In this document: in pieces, positions 34,351 to 42,355 of the stretch
How positions within the stretch are numbered: position 1 is the stretch's first letter
Layout of the letters: each line of letters starts with the position of its first letter
Translations under genes and position numbers: made by a program
The notes under the pieces: generated by a model
Databases searched by the model: none
Seen by the model: the letters and a program-made list of their open reading frames with translations, nothing else
Told to the model about the DNA's origin: nothing
From: UBA7657 sp049652985
Lineage (GTDB): Bacteria; Pseudomonadota; Alphaproteobacteria; Micavibrionales; Micavibrionaceae
Assembly (NCBI GenBank): GCA_049652985.1
Contig: JBASFK010000006.1
Location: 1-64,000, forward strand
DNA length: 64,000 nucleotides
Reading direction: 5' to 3'

Positions 34351-34849
34351 GGATTACAGCTATGACTTCCTCTCCCTTCAGGAATTAATCGCGGAAATGG
34401 TCATCAAGACCAAAGAATATAACAGCATGAATTCGCAGGAACGGTATGACAAAATTTTATATCTTCTGATCGGACACCCTCAAAAAGACACCCAGCATGA
34501 AGGATCAACGGATGATAGCGATGATTTGCGAAGATTAGCCGCGCTTTGTAAGGAGATGGGTCTGACGATAGGAGAAGCCGCCGCAGAACTTTCCCGTCAG
34601 CATTACATCGAAAATTACAAATTCGGAGATGGATTTCCCAAAGATATTAATCACAATGATAAAGCCAGAATTTTGAGCCGCGCAAGGAGACTCAAATTAA
34701 AAATGAATGAAAACGAAATCGAGAATCATGCGAAGAAGCATCATGAAAAACTGAATGAAGAATGGGGGATGCTCACCGCCATCGAAAAAGATGTAGGCTT
34801 TGCTAAATCATTGTTTTCTGAATGGCTGGATCGCTATCACAGTCAATAG
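34310..34849 (+). CDS. Unknown protein downstream of the integrase
   Basis: 179 aa from the ATG at 34310 (ribosome-binding site GGAG), overlapping the integrase end by 41 bp. Charged and helical, without membrane segments. Middle part LAALCKEMGLTIGEAAAELSRQHYIENYKFGDGFP, then a basic region KARILSRARRLKLKMNENEI. No family recognised. The tight coupling to int suggests an accessory role in the element. Confidence 0.55.
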   Translation: MKDHYEEIHKLVREDYSYDFLSLQELIAEMVIKTKEYNSMNSQERYDKILYLLIGHPQKDTQHEGSTDDSDDLRRLAALCKEMGLTIGEAAAELSRQHYIENYKFGDGFPKDINHNDKARILSRARRLKLKMNENEIENHAKKHHEKLNEEWGMLTAIEKDVGFAKSLFSEWLDRYHSQ

Positions 34850-34945
34850 AGATTTTCAGGAATTCTCTCTAAAATCTCGACCCTTATAATCAATTTTTTG
34901 TTGTAGTTAATTGGTCAGCCGCTTCCCTTACGAAGAGAGTTGACC

Positions 34946-35143
34946 ATGAAAAAACTTGTTAAAGAAAATGTCGCCGCTGCTGTTCTCGGGTGCAGCGTTC
35001 ATAAGCTGCAAAAAGATCGCCGCACAGGCAATTCCATTCCTTACGTTAAGATTGGTAGGGCGGTTCGGTATCACCTCGATACCCTTGAAACATACATACA
35101 GGAACGGACATTCACATGCACCACGCAGCATGAGGGGAAATAA
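34946..35143 (+). CDS. AlpA/excisionase-like helix-turn-helix protein
   Basis: 65 aa. VKENVAAAVLGCSVHKLQKDRRTG, then PYVKIGRAVRYHLDTLETYIQE, is the MerR-type winged helix common to AlpA regulators and excisionases (helix 2 picks the DNA site; GRAVRY forms the wing). The ATG at 34946 is preceded by GAGAG. It lies 1 bp from the primase-helicase gene, the usual order in P4-like satellites. Confidence 0.8.
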   Translation: MKKLVKENVAAAVLGCSVHKLQKDRRTGNSIPYVKIGRAVRYHLDTLETYIQERTFTCTTQHEGK

Positions 35144-35144
35144 T

Positions 35145-37796
35145 ATGGCTGATTCAAAAGATACTCTTACTGTTTTAACGTGCCGTTCTCCAGGAACGCG
35201 AGCAGTAAAAGAATATTTTGTCGATGATAATGGAAACGTAGCTAAACGATCTTATAAAGCCGGATTGTTTTTTAGCTGGGAAGAAGTGCCAGTTAATAGC
35301 TTGTATGACCTATATAATGTCCTCAAACATTTGCTTAATGAGCAGAATAAATTTTACATCATGGGCAAACCGAAGCCGGAGGTGAACAAAACTGTTCATC
35401 GTCGGACGCATGGCGATGATGCTGCTTTCGATGAAGAAAGCCATTATCACTTAACCGTCGATATTGATAAACACGACCGCCCCAAACATATTAATCCGGC
35501 CACCAATCCTGAAGAGGCAGCAAAATGGGCCGTGCAGTTGTTGCCGACGCCCTTTCACAAAGCGGATTTCATTTTTAGATTTTCTTCAAGCCAAGGCGTT
35601 CCTGAAAAGCGCGGCGAGCCTGCGCCTTTAAAAATATCGACGCATCTGTTGTTTTGGCTTAACAGGAAAGTCAGCCACAAGGAAATAAAACGCTATTTTA
35701 AAGCCAACCCGTGCCCGGTGGATCATGCGCTTTTCTCCGCCGTTCAGGTTCATTATTCGGCTGCGCCTATTTTTCACGGCATGGATGACCCGCAGCCTAT
35801 GCGTATCGGCTATGTGAAGGGCGAAGTTGCCGAGGTTGATCTGCCCCATATTCCTGAGCAGGAAAATAAAAAATCTTCGCCGCGCAAAACAATCAGCCCT
35901 GATGTTTCACAAGACAACATTGAAAAATCTTTCGTGCTTATCAAACCTTATTACAAAGAACCTTACCGGGATAGATTGTGCGGCGCGCTGGCGGGAACGC
36001 TTTATCGGGGCGGCTGGGTGCAGGAAAGATGCGCGGAATATATTCAGATGCTTGCAGAAGACAATGATGATGAGGAAGCCGATGCACGCCATTACGGCGC
36101 CATACGAATTTGCGAGGCGGTGGATAATAACAGGCCCGCGCAAGGCATCCCGACGCTCAAGGATGAAATCGGCATAGAGCCGCTGGATGAAATCCTGGAG
36201 CTTCTGGATGTAGGAAAACCCGATATTGGCCGCATGATCGATAAATTATCGAACACCAGTTCTCCGGTTGAGATCGAAGATGTGATCCGGCAACTTGTTG
36301 CATTACCCGTGGCGCACCGTGAAATCAATCTGGAACAGATAAAGCGGAAAACACATCAGACCAAGGGTGCATTAAACGCTATTTACCGGGCTGTACTGGG
36401 GGAAGAACAGGCGCGAAATGTTACAGATATTCCTGTCCTGCTCATGGAGCTTCTCCTTACCACACACTTTGAATCAGGCCGCTATTTGCTCATGGCCGAT
36501 GACGGAAACTATTGGCGATTTAACGGATGCCACTGGGGTATTGTTTCAGAAAAACTTTTAAAAAAGAGATTACTGACCCTTGCCGCTGAATTCGCCGACG
36601 AGCGCAACACTGTCAACGGCATGGTCAATGCCGCCCTGAATTTGCTGGAGGGGCGCGTGTATCGCGAGGGCGACCCTTTACGGCTAAGTGGCATAAACCA
36701 GCCTATGGTGATTAATTGCCGCAACGGTGAAGTATGGTTCGATAAAGGAGGCAATATTGTCTTCAAGCCGCACCGCCCGGAAAGCTATTTAAGATTTGCA
36801 CTCGATGTTGATTTTGATCCGGCAGCAACATGCCCCGAATTCGACAAGCGATGCCTTGAAATATTCAGTGAGAGTAATGATCCGGAAGGCATGTACCGCC
36901 ATTTTATGGAGATCGCAGGCTATATATGCCAACCATGGCGCAAACTCGCGATCATCGTGATGCTTTATGGGGGCGGCAACAACGGCAAAACCAGCCTGAT
37001 GAAAATTGTTGTGAATCTTCTTGGTCTCCAATCCGTTATGTTCGACCGTATCAGCGACATCGAAAAGCACCCCTTTAAAATCGGTGCGCTGGTCGGAAAA
37101 CTTATGATTCTTGATGACGATATTGACGCTGGGACATTGCTTCCGGATGGCTTTATGAAGAAAGTATCTGAAGAAAAACCCATGACAGGTCAGCATAAAC
37201 ATAAAGATCCATTCGGTTTTATTTGTCGTTCTCTCATCGTCATGTTGGCAAACGGCTTTCCGGCCCTCAAGGATGTATCGCACGGCATTCAAAGGCGAAT
37301 GGTCATTGTTCCTTTTATGAAGAGATTTGAAAAGAAAGATGCGATTGCGGGATTGTTCGATACGATCTGGGAACAGGAGGCATCCGGCATACTCAACAAA
37401 GTTATTAAAGGTTTTCAGGATTTATTGCGGCGCGGGGGATTTGATAAGCCGCAAGATTGCCTTGAGATCGAACAAGAATTCCTGAACCACGCAAATATCC
37501 TTTTTACATTCATCGAGGAGGCGTGCATCAAAGATGCGAATGTAAAACAAGACCTGACTATATTTCATAAGCGGCTGAAGGAATATTGCGATTTTTCGGG
37601 CGTCAAGAACCCGCCCGGAAGACAGGGCTTGAAGGGGCGGCTTGAGAGCATGGGTTACGAGACAAGCATTCTGAATGGGTACAGGTATGTGAATGGTTTA
37701 TACGCGCCGGGCACAGATGATCTCGAAAAGTCGATCAAAGAAGTGTTGGACAAAGACACTAAAATTCCGAACATGGGCAAGTTGAATCCTATGTAA
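35145..37796 (+). CDS. P4-type primase-helicase (replication protein)
   Basis: 883 aa from the ATG at 35145 (ribosome-binding site AGGGG). The C-terminal half has the D5/P4 superfamily 3 helicase: Walker A GGGNNGKTS at residues 609-617, then LMILDDDID as Walker B and SLIVMLANGFP as sensor region. A D5_N-type domain precedes it (YLRFALDVDFDPAATCPEFDKRC). The N-terminal third (HYHLTVDIDKHDRP and LHHSAAP-like) probably holds a primase-like polymerase fold. It would initiate replication of the excised element. Confidence 0.85.
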   Translation: MADSKDTLTVLTCRSPGTRAVKEYFVDDNGNVAKRSYKAGLFFSWEEVPVNSLYDLYNVLKHLLNEQNKFYIMGKPKPEVNKTVHRRTHGDDAAFDEESHYHLTVDIDKHDRPKHINPATNPEEAAKWAVQLLPTPFHKADFIFRFSSSQGVPEKRGEPAPLKISTHLLFWLNRKVSHKEIKRYFKANPCPVDHALFSAVQVHYSAAPIFHGMDDPQPMRIGYVKGEVAEVDLPHIPEQENKKSSPRKTISPDVSQDNIEKSFVLIKPYYKEPYRDRLCGALAGTLYRGGWVQERCAEYIQMLAEDNDDEEADARHYGAIRICEAVDNNRPAQGIPTLKDEIGIEPLDEILELLDVGKPDIGRMIDKLSNTSSPVEIEDVIRQLVALPVAHREINLEQIKRKTHQTKGALNAIYRAVLGEEQARNVTDIPVLLMELLLTTHFESGRYLLMADDGNYWRFNGCHWGIVSEKLLKKRLLTLAAEFADERNTVNGMVNAALNLLEGRVYREGDPLRLSGINQPMVINCRNGEVWFDKGGNIVFKPHRPESYLRFALDVDFDPAATCPEFDKRCLEIFSESNDPEGMYRHFMEIAGYICQPWRKLAIIVMLYGGGNNGKTSLMKIVVNLLGLQSVMFDRISDIEKHPFKIGALVGKLMILDDDIDAGTLLPDGFMKKVSEEKPMTGQHKHKDPFGFICRSLIVMLANGFPALKDVSHGIQRRMVIVPFMKRFEKKDAIAGLFDTIWEQEASGILNKVIKGFQDLLRRGGFDKPQDCLEIEQEFLNHANILFTFIEEACIKDANVKQDLTIFHKRLKEYCDFSGVKNPPGRQGLKGRLESMGYETSILNGYRYVNGLYAPGTDDLEKSIKEVLDKDTKIPNMGKLNPM

Positions 37797-37807
37797 CATC
37801 CAGAAGT

Positions 37808-37917
37808 GGGAAAAGTGGTGCGCTCCGCGAAAATATTTCTCTATCGAAGTAATTTAAGAAATTTTCTTCGACGTAATTAAACTTTCTAAAAACACCCCAC
37901 TTAGTCCACTTTTACCC
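37808..37917. repeat. Inverted repeats after the replication gene
   Basis: GGGAAAAGTGG (37808-37818) is repeated inverted as CCACTTTTACCC (37906-37917), with a nested TCGAAG/CTTCGA pair and AT-rich sequence between. The position between the primase-helicase and the next gene is where a P4-type origin or a transcription stop could lie. The sequence alone does not decide which. Confidence 0.35.
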
Positions 37918-37934
37918 ATTAGCATCCTTCGTGA

Positions 37935-38561
37935 TTAAAAAGATGTAATGTTTTTGACTTGCGCTTCGGTGGCTTCGCCCGTCAGCACCGGAGCCTCGAA
38001 CTTCCATGTTCTGCCCGGTTCAAGGTTGTTTATGTTGGCAAGTGTGGAACCGACTTGATTCCCGCCCGCGTCATAAAGATTAAATTCAATTTGTATATAA
38101 CCGTATTCCCGGCCTGTAGTGTTCTTGAGAGTGCCGACGATCTTGCCCACGCCGTACGCATCCATCTGTAGCGAGAATTCCTCAACAAAAAGTCCTTTCG
38201 GCGGGGCTTCCTTTTTCGCGGTGGCGGTTGTTGTTGCCGCTGCCGGAGAATCAGCCTGCGAAACTTCAAAGGTGTTCACAGCGAATTCAGTTTGCGGCAT
38301 GGACGCTGCCCCGCCCATGAGGAGAACGAAGAACAGGACCATGCGCACCCCGGTTGAAACGCTCATGCCTGTGGTCTTGTGCGCGAAGCGGCGAATGGGC
38401 GGCAGGAGCAGGAGCGCAATCAGCAGCGAGGCAACGCCCATTCCGGCTGCGTCGGGCTGGAACATTCCGGTGATCCCGGCCAGCAGGAAAAGCCCGCCCA
38501 GTCCCCAACTTGTGATTAAGCCTAAAGTGATTTGAGATTTTTCGTTTGTAACTTCGGTCAT
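37935..38561 (-). CDS. FxLYD-domain membrane protein
   Basis: 208 aa. Three N-terminal membrane helices (about 12-31, 38-55, 66-86), an Ala/Thr linker, then a C-terminal FxLYD domain: VGKIVGTLKNTTGREYGYIQIEFNLYDAGGNQVGSTLANI. FxLYD domains are small beta-sandwiches on membrane-anchored proteins. The ribosome-binding site AAAGGGG is clear. Its 5' leader overlaps the structured RNA candidate at 38599-38773. Role in the element unknown. Confidence 0.75.
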   Translation of the reverse strand: MTEVTNEKSQITLGLITSWGLGGLFLLAGITGMFQPDAAGMGVASLLIALLLLPPIRRFAHKTTGMSVSTGVRMVLFFVLLMGGAASMPQTEFAVNTFEVSQADSPAAATTTATAKKEAPPKGLFVEEFSLQMDAYGVGKIVGTLKNTTGREYGYIQIEFNLYDAGGNQVGSTLANINNLEPGRTWKFEAPVLTGEATEAQVKNITSF

Positions 38562-38598
38562 ATCTATCCCCTTTGTTTCAAGTCGTTAAAAGCGAAAC

Positions 38599-38773
38599 GG
38601 CCACCAAGGAATGACCCTTGGCAGCCGGGGAGTAGTTACCGTCCGAAGAGCGGCCAGCGTATTCACGCTATGCGCTATTATATTCCGCTGCTCCCCGACC
38701 ATAGAGATCGAGAGCAGCATCACAATTAACGGCCTGATGCTAAGGCCGCTTCAGAGGGGTAACTAGCCCCGGG
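38599..38773 (-). ncRNA. Candidate structured RNA or long regulatory leader
   Basis: About 175 bases without a gene but with nested complementarity. Stem 1: GGGG + TAGTTACC (38627-38640) with GGTAACTA + CCCC (38758-38770). Stem 2: AGCGGCC (38649-38655) with GGCCGCT (38744-38750). Hairpin AGCGT/ACGCT (38656-38669). GCTGCTC (38687-38693) with GAGCAGC (38712-38718). ATCA (38719-38722) with TGAT (38735-38738). GGCCT (38731-38735) can pair instead with AGGCC (38743-38747), competing with stem 2. A further hairpin CCAAGG/CCTTGG is at 38604-38621. Shown on the minus strand as the leader of the FxLYD gene; the true strand is not known. Confidence 0.6.
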
Positions 38774-39094
38774 CGAGTCAAAACAACCCGCTTCCTTTAA
38801 TTTTAGCGTGAAAGCGCAAGGATTTATACAAAAACCATTCAGAAGGCGAGCAGGCAGTTAATTACCGTAATCATTGTTGTTCAGGTTGTGAAAAGTTGTG
38901 CTACTGGGCGTGAACTGGGCGTTGCAAAATACCCGCGATTCCTAAGTGCGGAGGGGACCCCGCTTGTGGGGGGCAGGTTAAGGTACTGCCCAAAAATGCT
39001 CACGCTCTACGGGCGTTTAAACAGAAAGGCGGCAAGTTAGATAAAAATTATGGAGTCGGATCATGGCAATAGGTTTTCGAGGTCTGCGCCTCGA
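38774..39094. other. Intergenic stretch with small hairpins, no gene recognised
   Basis: No convincing gene. Two tandem G/C hairpins lie here: CCCC/GGGG around 38958-38970 and GGGCAG (38971-38976) with CTGCCC (38986-38991), followed on the plus strand by AAAAA. A perfect 7-bp hairpin, TTCGAGG/CCTCGAA, covers 39076-39095 and ends on the ATG of the small frame at 39095. Confidence 0.5.
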
Positions 39095-39253
39095 ATGCTC
39101 AAAGAAAAGAACTTCAAGTATACGAAAGACGAAACCGAACCAGCCTCCGGAAGGCTGGCTGATGTGCTCTATACTTTGGGGCTTATCGCGGTAGATGAGC
39201 GCCAGTTCCACCACCTGTTAAAACTAAAGGTCTATGCGAAGAAAAGAAATTGA
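39095..39253 (+). CDS. Possible 52-aa small protein
   Basis: A short frame from the ATG at 39095 with protein-like helical content (SGRLADVLYTLGLIAVDERQFHHLLKLKVY) and a basic end KKRN. No ribosome-binding site is obvious, because the start codon is embedded in the TTCGAGG/CCTCGAA hairpin, so translation would need that hairpin to open. It points towards the convergent CBASS operon. Weakly supported. Confidence 0.3.
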   Translation: MLKEKNFKYTKDETEPASGRLADVLYTLGLIAVDERQFHHLLKLKVYAKKRN

Positions 39254-39298
39254 TCTAATACTTTTTAGTTTTCTTCTGACTAAAGTAATAGCAAAATG

Positions 39299-39973
39299 TT
39301 AACGATTAGAAAGTAGCCTTTCTAGAGTCTTTATTGCAATATGCGATGGGACTTTACTTCTTAGTGCGTGTATTTTATCGCCATGACAATTACGTATTCT
39401 CTTTCCGCTTCCGCAAGGGCAATTCCAATGCCCTTTTATTTTTTCTTGTGACAGACACCGGATATATTCTGTGATTGTAGTTCTATCTTGGGTTCCGAAT
39501 TGCTCTCGGTAAAAGTCAAGCAAGCCATCATTGCCATGGCGCCGATCCCCAAACGGCCAAGTTTTATGAATCTCAAAATGTTTTTGACTTAGAAAGAAAT
39601 TATAAACCGGCCCCTGTAGAAATGTAGAAAAAGATTCATCTTTTCGCTGCAAGAACCATTCATCTGGAATGCAAACACATGCTGTGTTGTCTATAGGGTT
39701 GATATGTCGGTCTTGAATGCGAGGAATTCGCGCGGCTGTTTCCTGTACCTCAGGCAAAGAGCGCGGATAGTCCGGCAGGAACAAAATCTCAACATTAAAG
39801 CGATCACCCGGAACGATAATCGACCCCTGAACACGGGCTGTGTCTTCTTGTATATGCAGGTGAAGCCATTGATGCGCCAACAACGCTTGCTTTACGTCTT
39901 CAAGCAATGCGGGATTACGCAGGAACCATGACCGCGTGGACCTACTTGCTCCAGGGTTTTGTCGGCTGGTCAT
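39299..39973 (-). CDS. CBASS E2-like conjugating enzyme fused to a SEC-C motif
   Basis: 224 aa from the ATG at 39973. The E2 (Prok-E2) core shows RFNVEILFLPDYPRSLPEV and the active-site segment NPIDNTACVCIPDEWFL, with C99 or C101 as the likely catalytic Cys. A C-terminal SEC-C zinc motif, C185-x-C187-x8-C196-H197 (CPCGSGKRIRNCHG), is appended. In type II-short CBASS an E2 without E1 modifies the CD-NTase. Overlaps the CD-NTase gene by 32 bp; the frame to 40072 is only overlap. No E1 or JAB gene is nearby. Confidence 0.8.
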   Translation of the reverse strand: MTSRQNPGASRSTRSWFLRNPALLEDVKQALLAHQWLHLHIQEDTARVQGSIIVPGDRFNVEILFLPDYPRSLPEVQETAARIPRIQDRHINPIDNTACVCIPDEWFLQRKDESFSTFLQGPVYNFFLSQKHFEIHKTWPFGDRRHGNDGLLDFYREQFGTQDRTTITEYIRCLSQEKIKGHWNCPCGSGKRIRNCHGDKIHALRSKVPSHIAIKTLERLLSNR

Positions 39974-40829
39974 GCTGCGCCGTATGTACAGCGATTGATA
40001 GTTTTTGAAGAACATCGGCGTCATCTCCGCTGTCGGCATCGCCGTAAACCGCTTCCCAGCCGGAAGATTCAATGTTGTCTAATGTTTGCCCGGCGACGCT
40101 CTGCAAATGCGCCCATGCCCCGGTTAAAAGCGGCATCAGGTCATTGCCTGTGGGATTTGCAGGGTCTTCCACTTTTATCGGTTCTTCGGCATCCCGTATG
40201 CTTTGCAAGACATGCTCGATCTGATCCGGCAAGGAGGTTTTCTTTTTGTCGGCCAGCAACTCCACACACAAAAGTTCAAAGGCGAATTGTTTCACGGGCA
40301 CGCTGTTCTGTACGCGCCAGAGTTTTAAAAGTTGAAGCGCGTCCGTGACGCCGCTATCCCTGATATGCTCAATATGAACATCAAGGTTCGTTTTAAGCCG
40401 CCCTTTATCGGCCCCGTTTTGGTACAGGTAGCAATCGCTTTTTGTGTCATACGTATAGCGGCCCGGAACCACATCGACATGGGTATATGTGCCTGCGGTA
40501 TCTGGGTCGTTGCTGAGAAGGCGGATGGCGGAGGTTTTTTCTTCCACACGATAATGCTTGGAAAGAACCTTGGAAGCATCTTTATATATATCTTCCAGCG
40601 TACCTTCCGTGTCATTCGGCAAGTAACAGGCCAAATCAAGGTCGTATGAATCCCTGATTAGCGTTCCTTTAGCTTTCGAGCCGCCATAGCGAATCGTCGC
40701 GCCCGGAAACGCCTCTCTTAAAATCGCCTCAACGGCATCCCGCTGTTCGCGAAGCTCCTTCATCTCTTTACTGTCATCTGCCAGCTTTTGCGATTTCAGA
40801 ATATCTCTTAAATATGATTCGTCACTCAT
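39942..40829 (-). CDS. CBASS CD-NTase (cGAS/DncV-like nucleotidyltransferase)
   Basis: 295 aa. The nucleotidyltransferase active site is complete: G50-S51 in GGSKAKG, D63 and D65 in YDLDLACYL, and D119 in THVDVVPGR. An OAS1-like helical C-terminal domain follows. On phage infection it would make a cyclic oligonucleotide that activates the SAVED effector encoded just upstream (2 bp apart). The C-terminus QPTKPWSK would be the E2 conjugation site if the type II-short mechanism applies. The exact nucleotide product cannot be read from sequence. Confidence 0.88.
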   Translation of the reverse strand: MSDESYLRDILKSQKLADDSKEMKELREQRDAVEAILREAFPGATIRYGGSKAKGTLIRDSYDLDLACYLPNDTEGTLEDIYKDASKVLSKHYRVEEKTSAIRLLSNDPDTAGTYTHVDVVPGRYTYDTKSDCYLYQNGADKGRLKTNLDVHIEHIRDSGVTDALQLLKLWRVQNSVPVKQFAFELLCVELLADKKKTSLPDQIEHVLQSIRDAEEPIKVEDPANPTGNDLMPLLTGAWAHLQSVAGQTLDNIESSGWEAVYGDADSGDDADVLQKLSIAVHTAQHDQPTKPWSK

Positions 40830-40831
40830 TG

Positions 40832-42025
40832 TTATGATACCTCTAGTTGAAAGTTGAAGCCCCCTGTGGCCCTGTCATAATCGTAAACAGATAATGCGGG
40901 GTGGACCTTGGGCAATCTTTCCCGCCCGCACATCACGGCTACCGGAGCCGGGATTGCCGAAAACAGCGCAATCTTTTCGACAGGCCCATGTTCTCGCGTA
41001 ATCATAGCCAGCATCTCGCGATATATACCCCCGAAAGCTTCAAGATCACTGCGTTGCCGCAAGAAACCCGTGCTGGGCGTCTGGCCTTTTAATGTGATTT
41101 CATAAATGGAACCAGTTTCTAAAAATTCTCTAGGCAGGGTTTCTTTTTTTACTGCACCACTTAATGAAAGAATTAGGGCAACTGGGGCATCTGGATTTTT
41201 CTTTTTCTGATGAGATATGATTTCGTATTCCGCTGGAGCACCATCAGTCTTCCACACCCAGTCTTCCGTATCCCGGTGCCTTTGATAAAAATCCGTTGGG
41301 ATTTTGTTGCTGAGCTTGCTTCCTAATTCTATCAGGAGAGCAATTGGTCCTATTGCGAATATCGACAGGTGCGGCACATTCACGGCTTCGCCGCCCGTTT
41401 GGAAAAGATATTGAAGGTCGCGCCCAATTTTTGCCTGAACGATATTTATAAAATTACCATCCTCAGGTGCGCCTGCAAGAGTTCCGGTATCAATGATCGT
41501 GCCGGGTAATGATGCGGGGTAGCGTGGGTTGATTGCTCTGCTGATATCTTCTTTCGCAATGGCTACATCTTGTCCCCTGATCGGTGTTTTAAAAACAATA
41601 ATCGAGGTCTTCATCTCTGGACCTAAGGAGGTAACGAGCTTTATGCGCTTTTCATGTTCTTCTTTATATGCTTCCAGTTTTGAGCGCGGATGATCTGCTG
41701 GATCATCGTCAATCAGCTTATGGCAGCCCGGGCATAGCAACATCAGATTACTGATGTCATTAATATTTTCGGGGCGATCCGGGTCATTGCCTCTTGGTCC
41801 GTTATCCTTGAAAGCAACAACATGCGCCGCCTGCGCGAAATTACCCGGCGTTAAAGTGAGATGGTGCTCCATTAAATATTTATTGCAGCCAACAAACTCA
41901 CAGCGTCCTCCGGCCACAACAAAAAGCTGAAGCCGCACCTTCGAGTCTATATCTCTATGCGCTTCCTTCACCGGGGATTCCGGTGTTGTTGCCTTTGCAA
42001 CGGCTACTGGTCTGGCCTTTTTCAT
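40832..42025 (-). CDS. cap5: CBASS effector Cap5: HNH nuclease fused to SAVED domain
   Basis: 397 aa from the ATG at 42025. N-terminal HNH nuclease: C42-x4-C47 (GRCEFVGCNKYL), AAHVVAF with the catalytic His, and NLMLLCPGCHKLID. C-terminal SAVED domain (about 160-397), which binds cyclic oligonucleotides, with SIFAIGPIALLIELG and IALFSAIPAPVAVMCGRERLP. Activation makes it degrade DNA, causing abortive infection. First gene of the three-gene leftward CBASS operon. Confidence 0.9.
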   Translation of the reverse strand: MKKARPVAVAKATTPESPVKEAHRDIDSKVRLQLFVVAGGRCEFVGCNKYLMEHHLTLTPGNFAQAAHVVAFKDNGPRGNDPDRPENINDISNLMLLCPGCHKLIDDDPADHPRSKLEAYKEEHEKRIKLVTSLGPEMKTSIIVFKTPIRGQDVAIAKEDISRAINPRYPASLPGTIIDTGTLAGAPEDGNFINIVQAKIGRDLQYLFQTGGEAVNVPHLSIFAIGPIALLIELGSKLSNKIPTDFYQRHRDTEDWVWKTDGAPAEYEIISHQKKKNPDAPVALILSLSGAVKKETLPREFLETGSIYEITLKGQTPSTGFLRQRSDLEAFGGIYREMLAMITREHGPVEKIALFSAIPAPVAVMCGRERLPKVHPALSVYDYDRATGGFNFQLEVS

Positions 42026-42205
42026 TTTAGTTCTCTGAATGAGCGCCGATAATAAGCACAAGATAGTGTGGGTAAAAACACAGAAGACGCTATATGTAGT
42101 ACGATTCCTAAAAATTTGCAAATATAATTCAGCCCCGAAAAAGCCATTACATAATTCATATTGCTTGATGTTGTTGGAAGGAATTTGACCTGATTGCAGA
42201 CCGCT

Positions 42206-42245
42206 TAATAAGGTCTAATAAGGTCTAATAAGGTCTAATAAGGTC
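42206..42245. repeat. Four tandem 10-bp TAATAAGGTC repeats beside tRNA-Thr
   Basis: TAATAAGGTC is repeated four times perfectly (42206-42245), ending 17 bp from the tRNA CCA end. The 10-bp period equals one turn of DNA, so a protein could bind all copies on one face. The 8-bp core occurs inverted as CCTTATTA at 14304-14322 and 42356-42374. Candidate integrase or excisionase arm sites. Confidence 0.65.
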
Positions 42246-42262
42246 CCAAAAAGCTGGAAAAA

Positions 42263-42337
42263 TGGTGCCGGCGGAGAGGATTGAACTCCCGACCTTCGGT
42301 TTACAAAACCGCTGCACTACCGCTGTGCTACGCCGGC
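42263..42337 (-). tRNA. tRNA-Thr(UGU), internal copy
   Basis: 75 bases including the encoded CCA (42263-42265). Acceptor GCCGGCG/CGCCGGC, D arm GCAC/GTGC, anticodon loop TTTGTAA giving anticodon UGU, T loop TTCAATC. It differs from the copy at 45177 in only four places, which form two compensating base-pair swaps (7:66 G-C for A-U; D stem A-U for U-A), so it is under selection as a folded tRNA. Its 3' half is a near copy of the att core. Confidence 0.93.
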
Positions 42338-42355
42338 AACTTAAAAATCTGCGAA

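Noticed and set aside
34850..34945. TGGTCA/TTGACCA partial dyad before the AlpA-like gene as an operator
   Set aside because: Arms are short and widely spaced, so chance is likely.
38599..38773. Structured RNA as tmRNA, RNase P RNA or omegaRNA of an IscB
   Set aside because: None of the conserved core sequences I know for these are present, and no IscB/TnpB gene is nearby; the HNH protein at 40832 is a SAVED effector.
40832..42025. HNH protein as a stand-alone restriction or homing endonuclease
   Set aside because: The SAVED domain and adjacent CD-NTase and E2 genes place it in CBASS.
42206..42245. Four 10-bp repeats as a CRISPR array or microsatellite
   Set aside because: No spacers between units and no cas genes; the position beside a tRNA and the inverted copies elsewhere favour recombinase sites.
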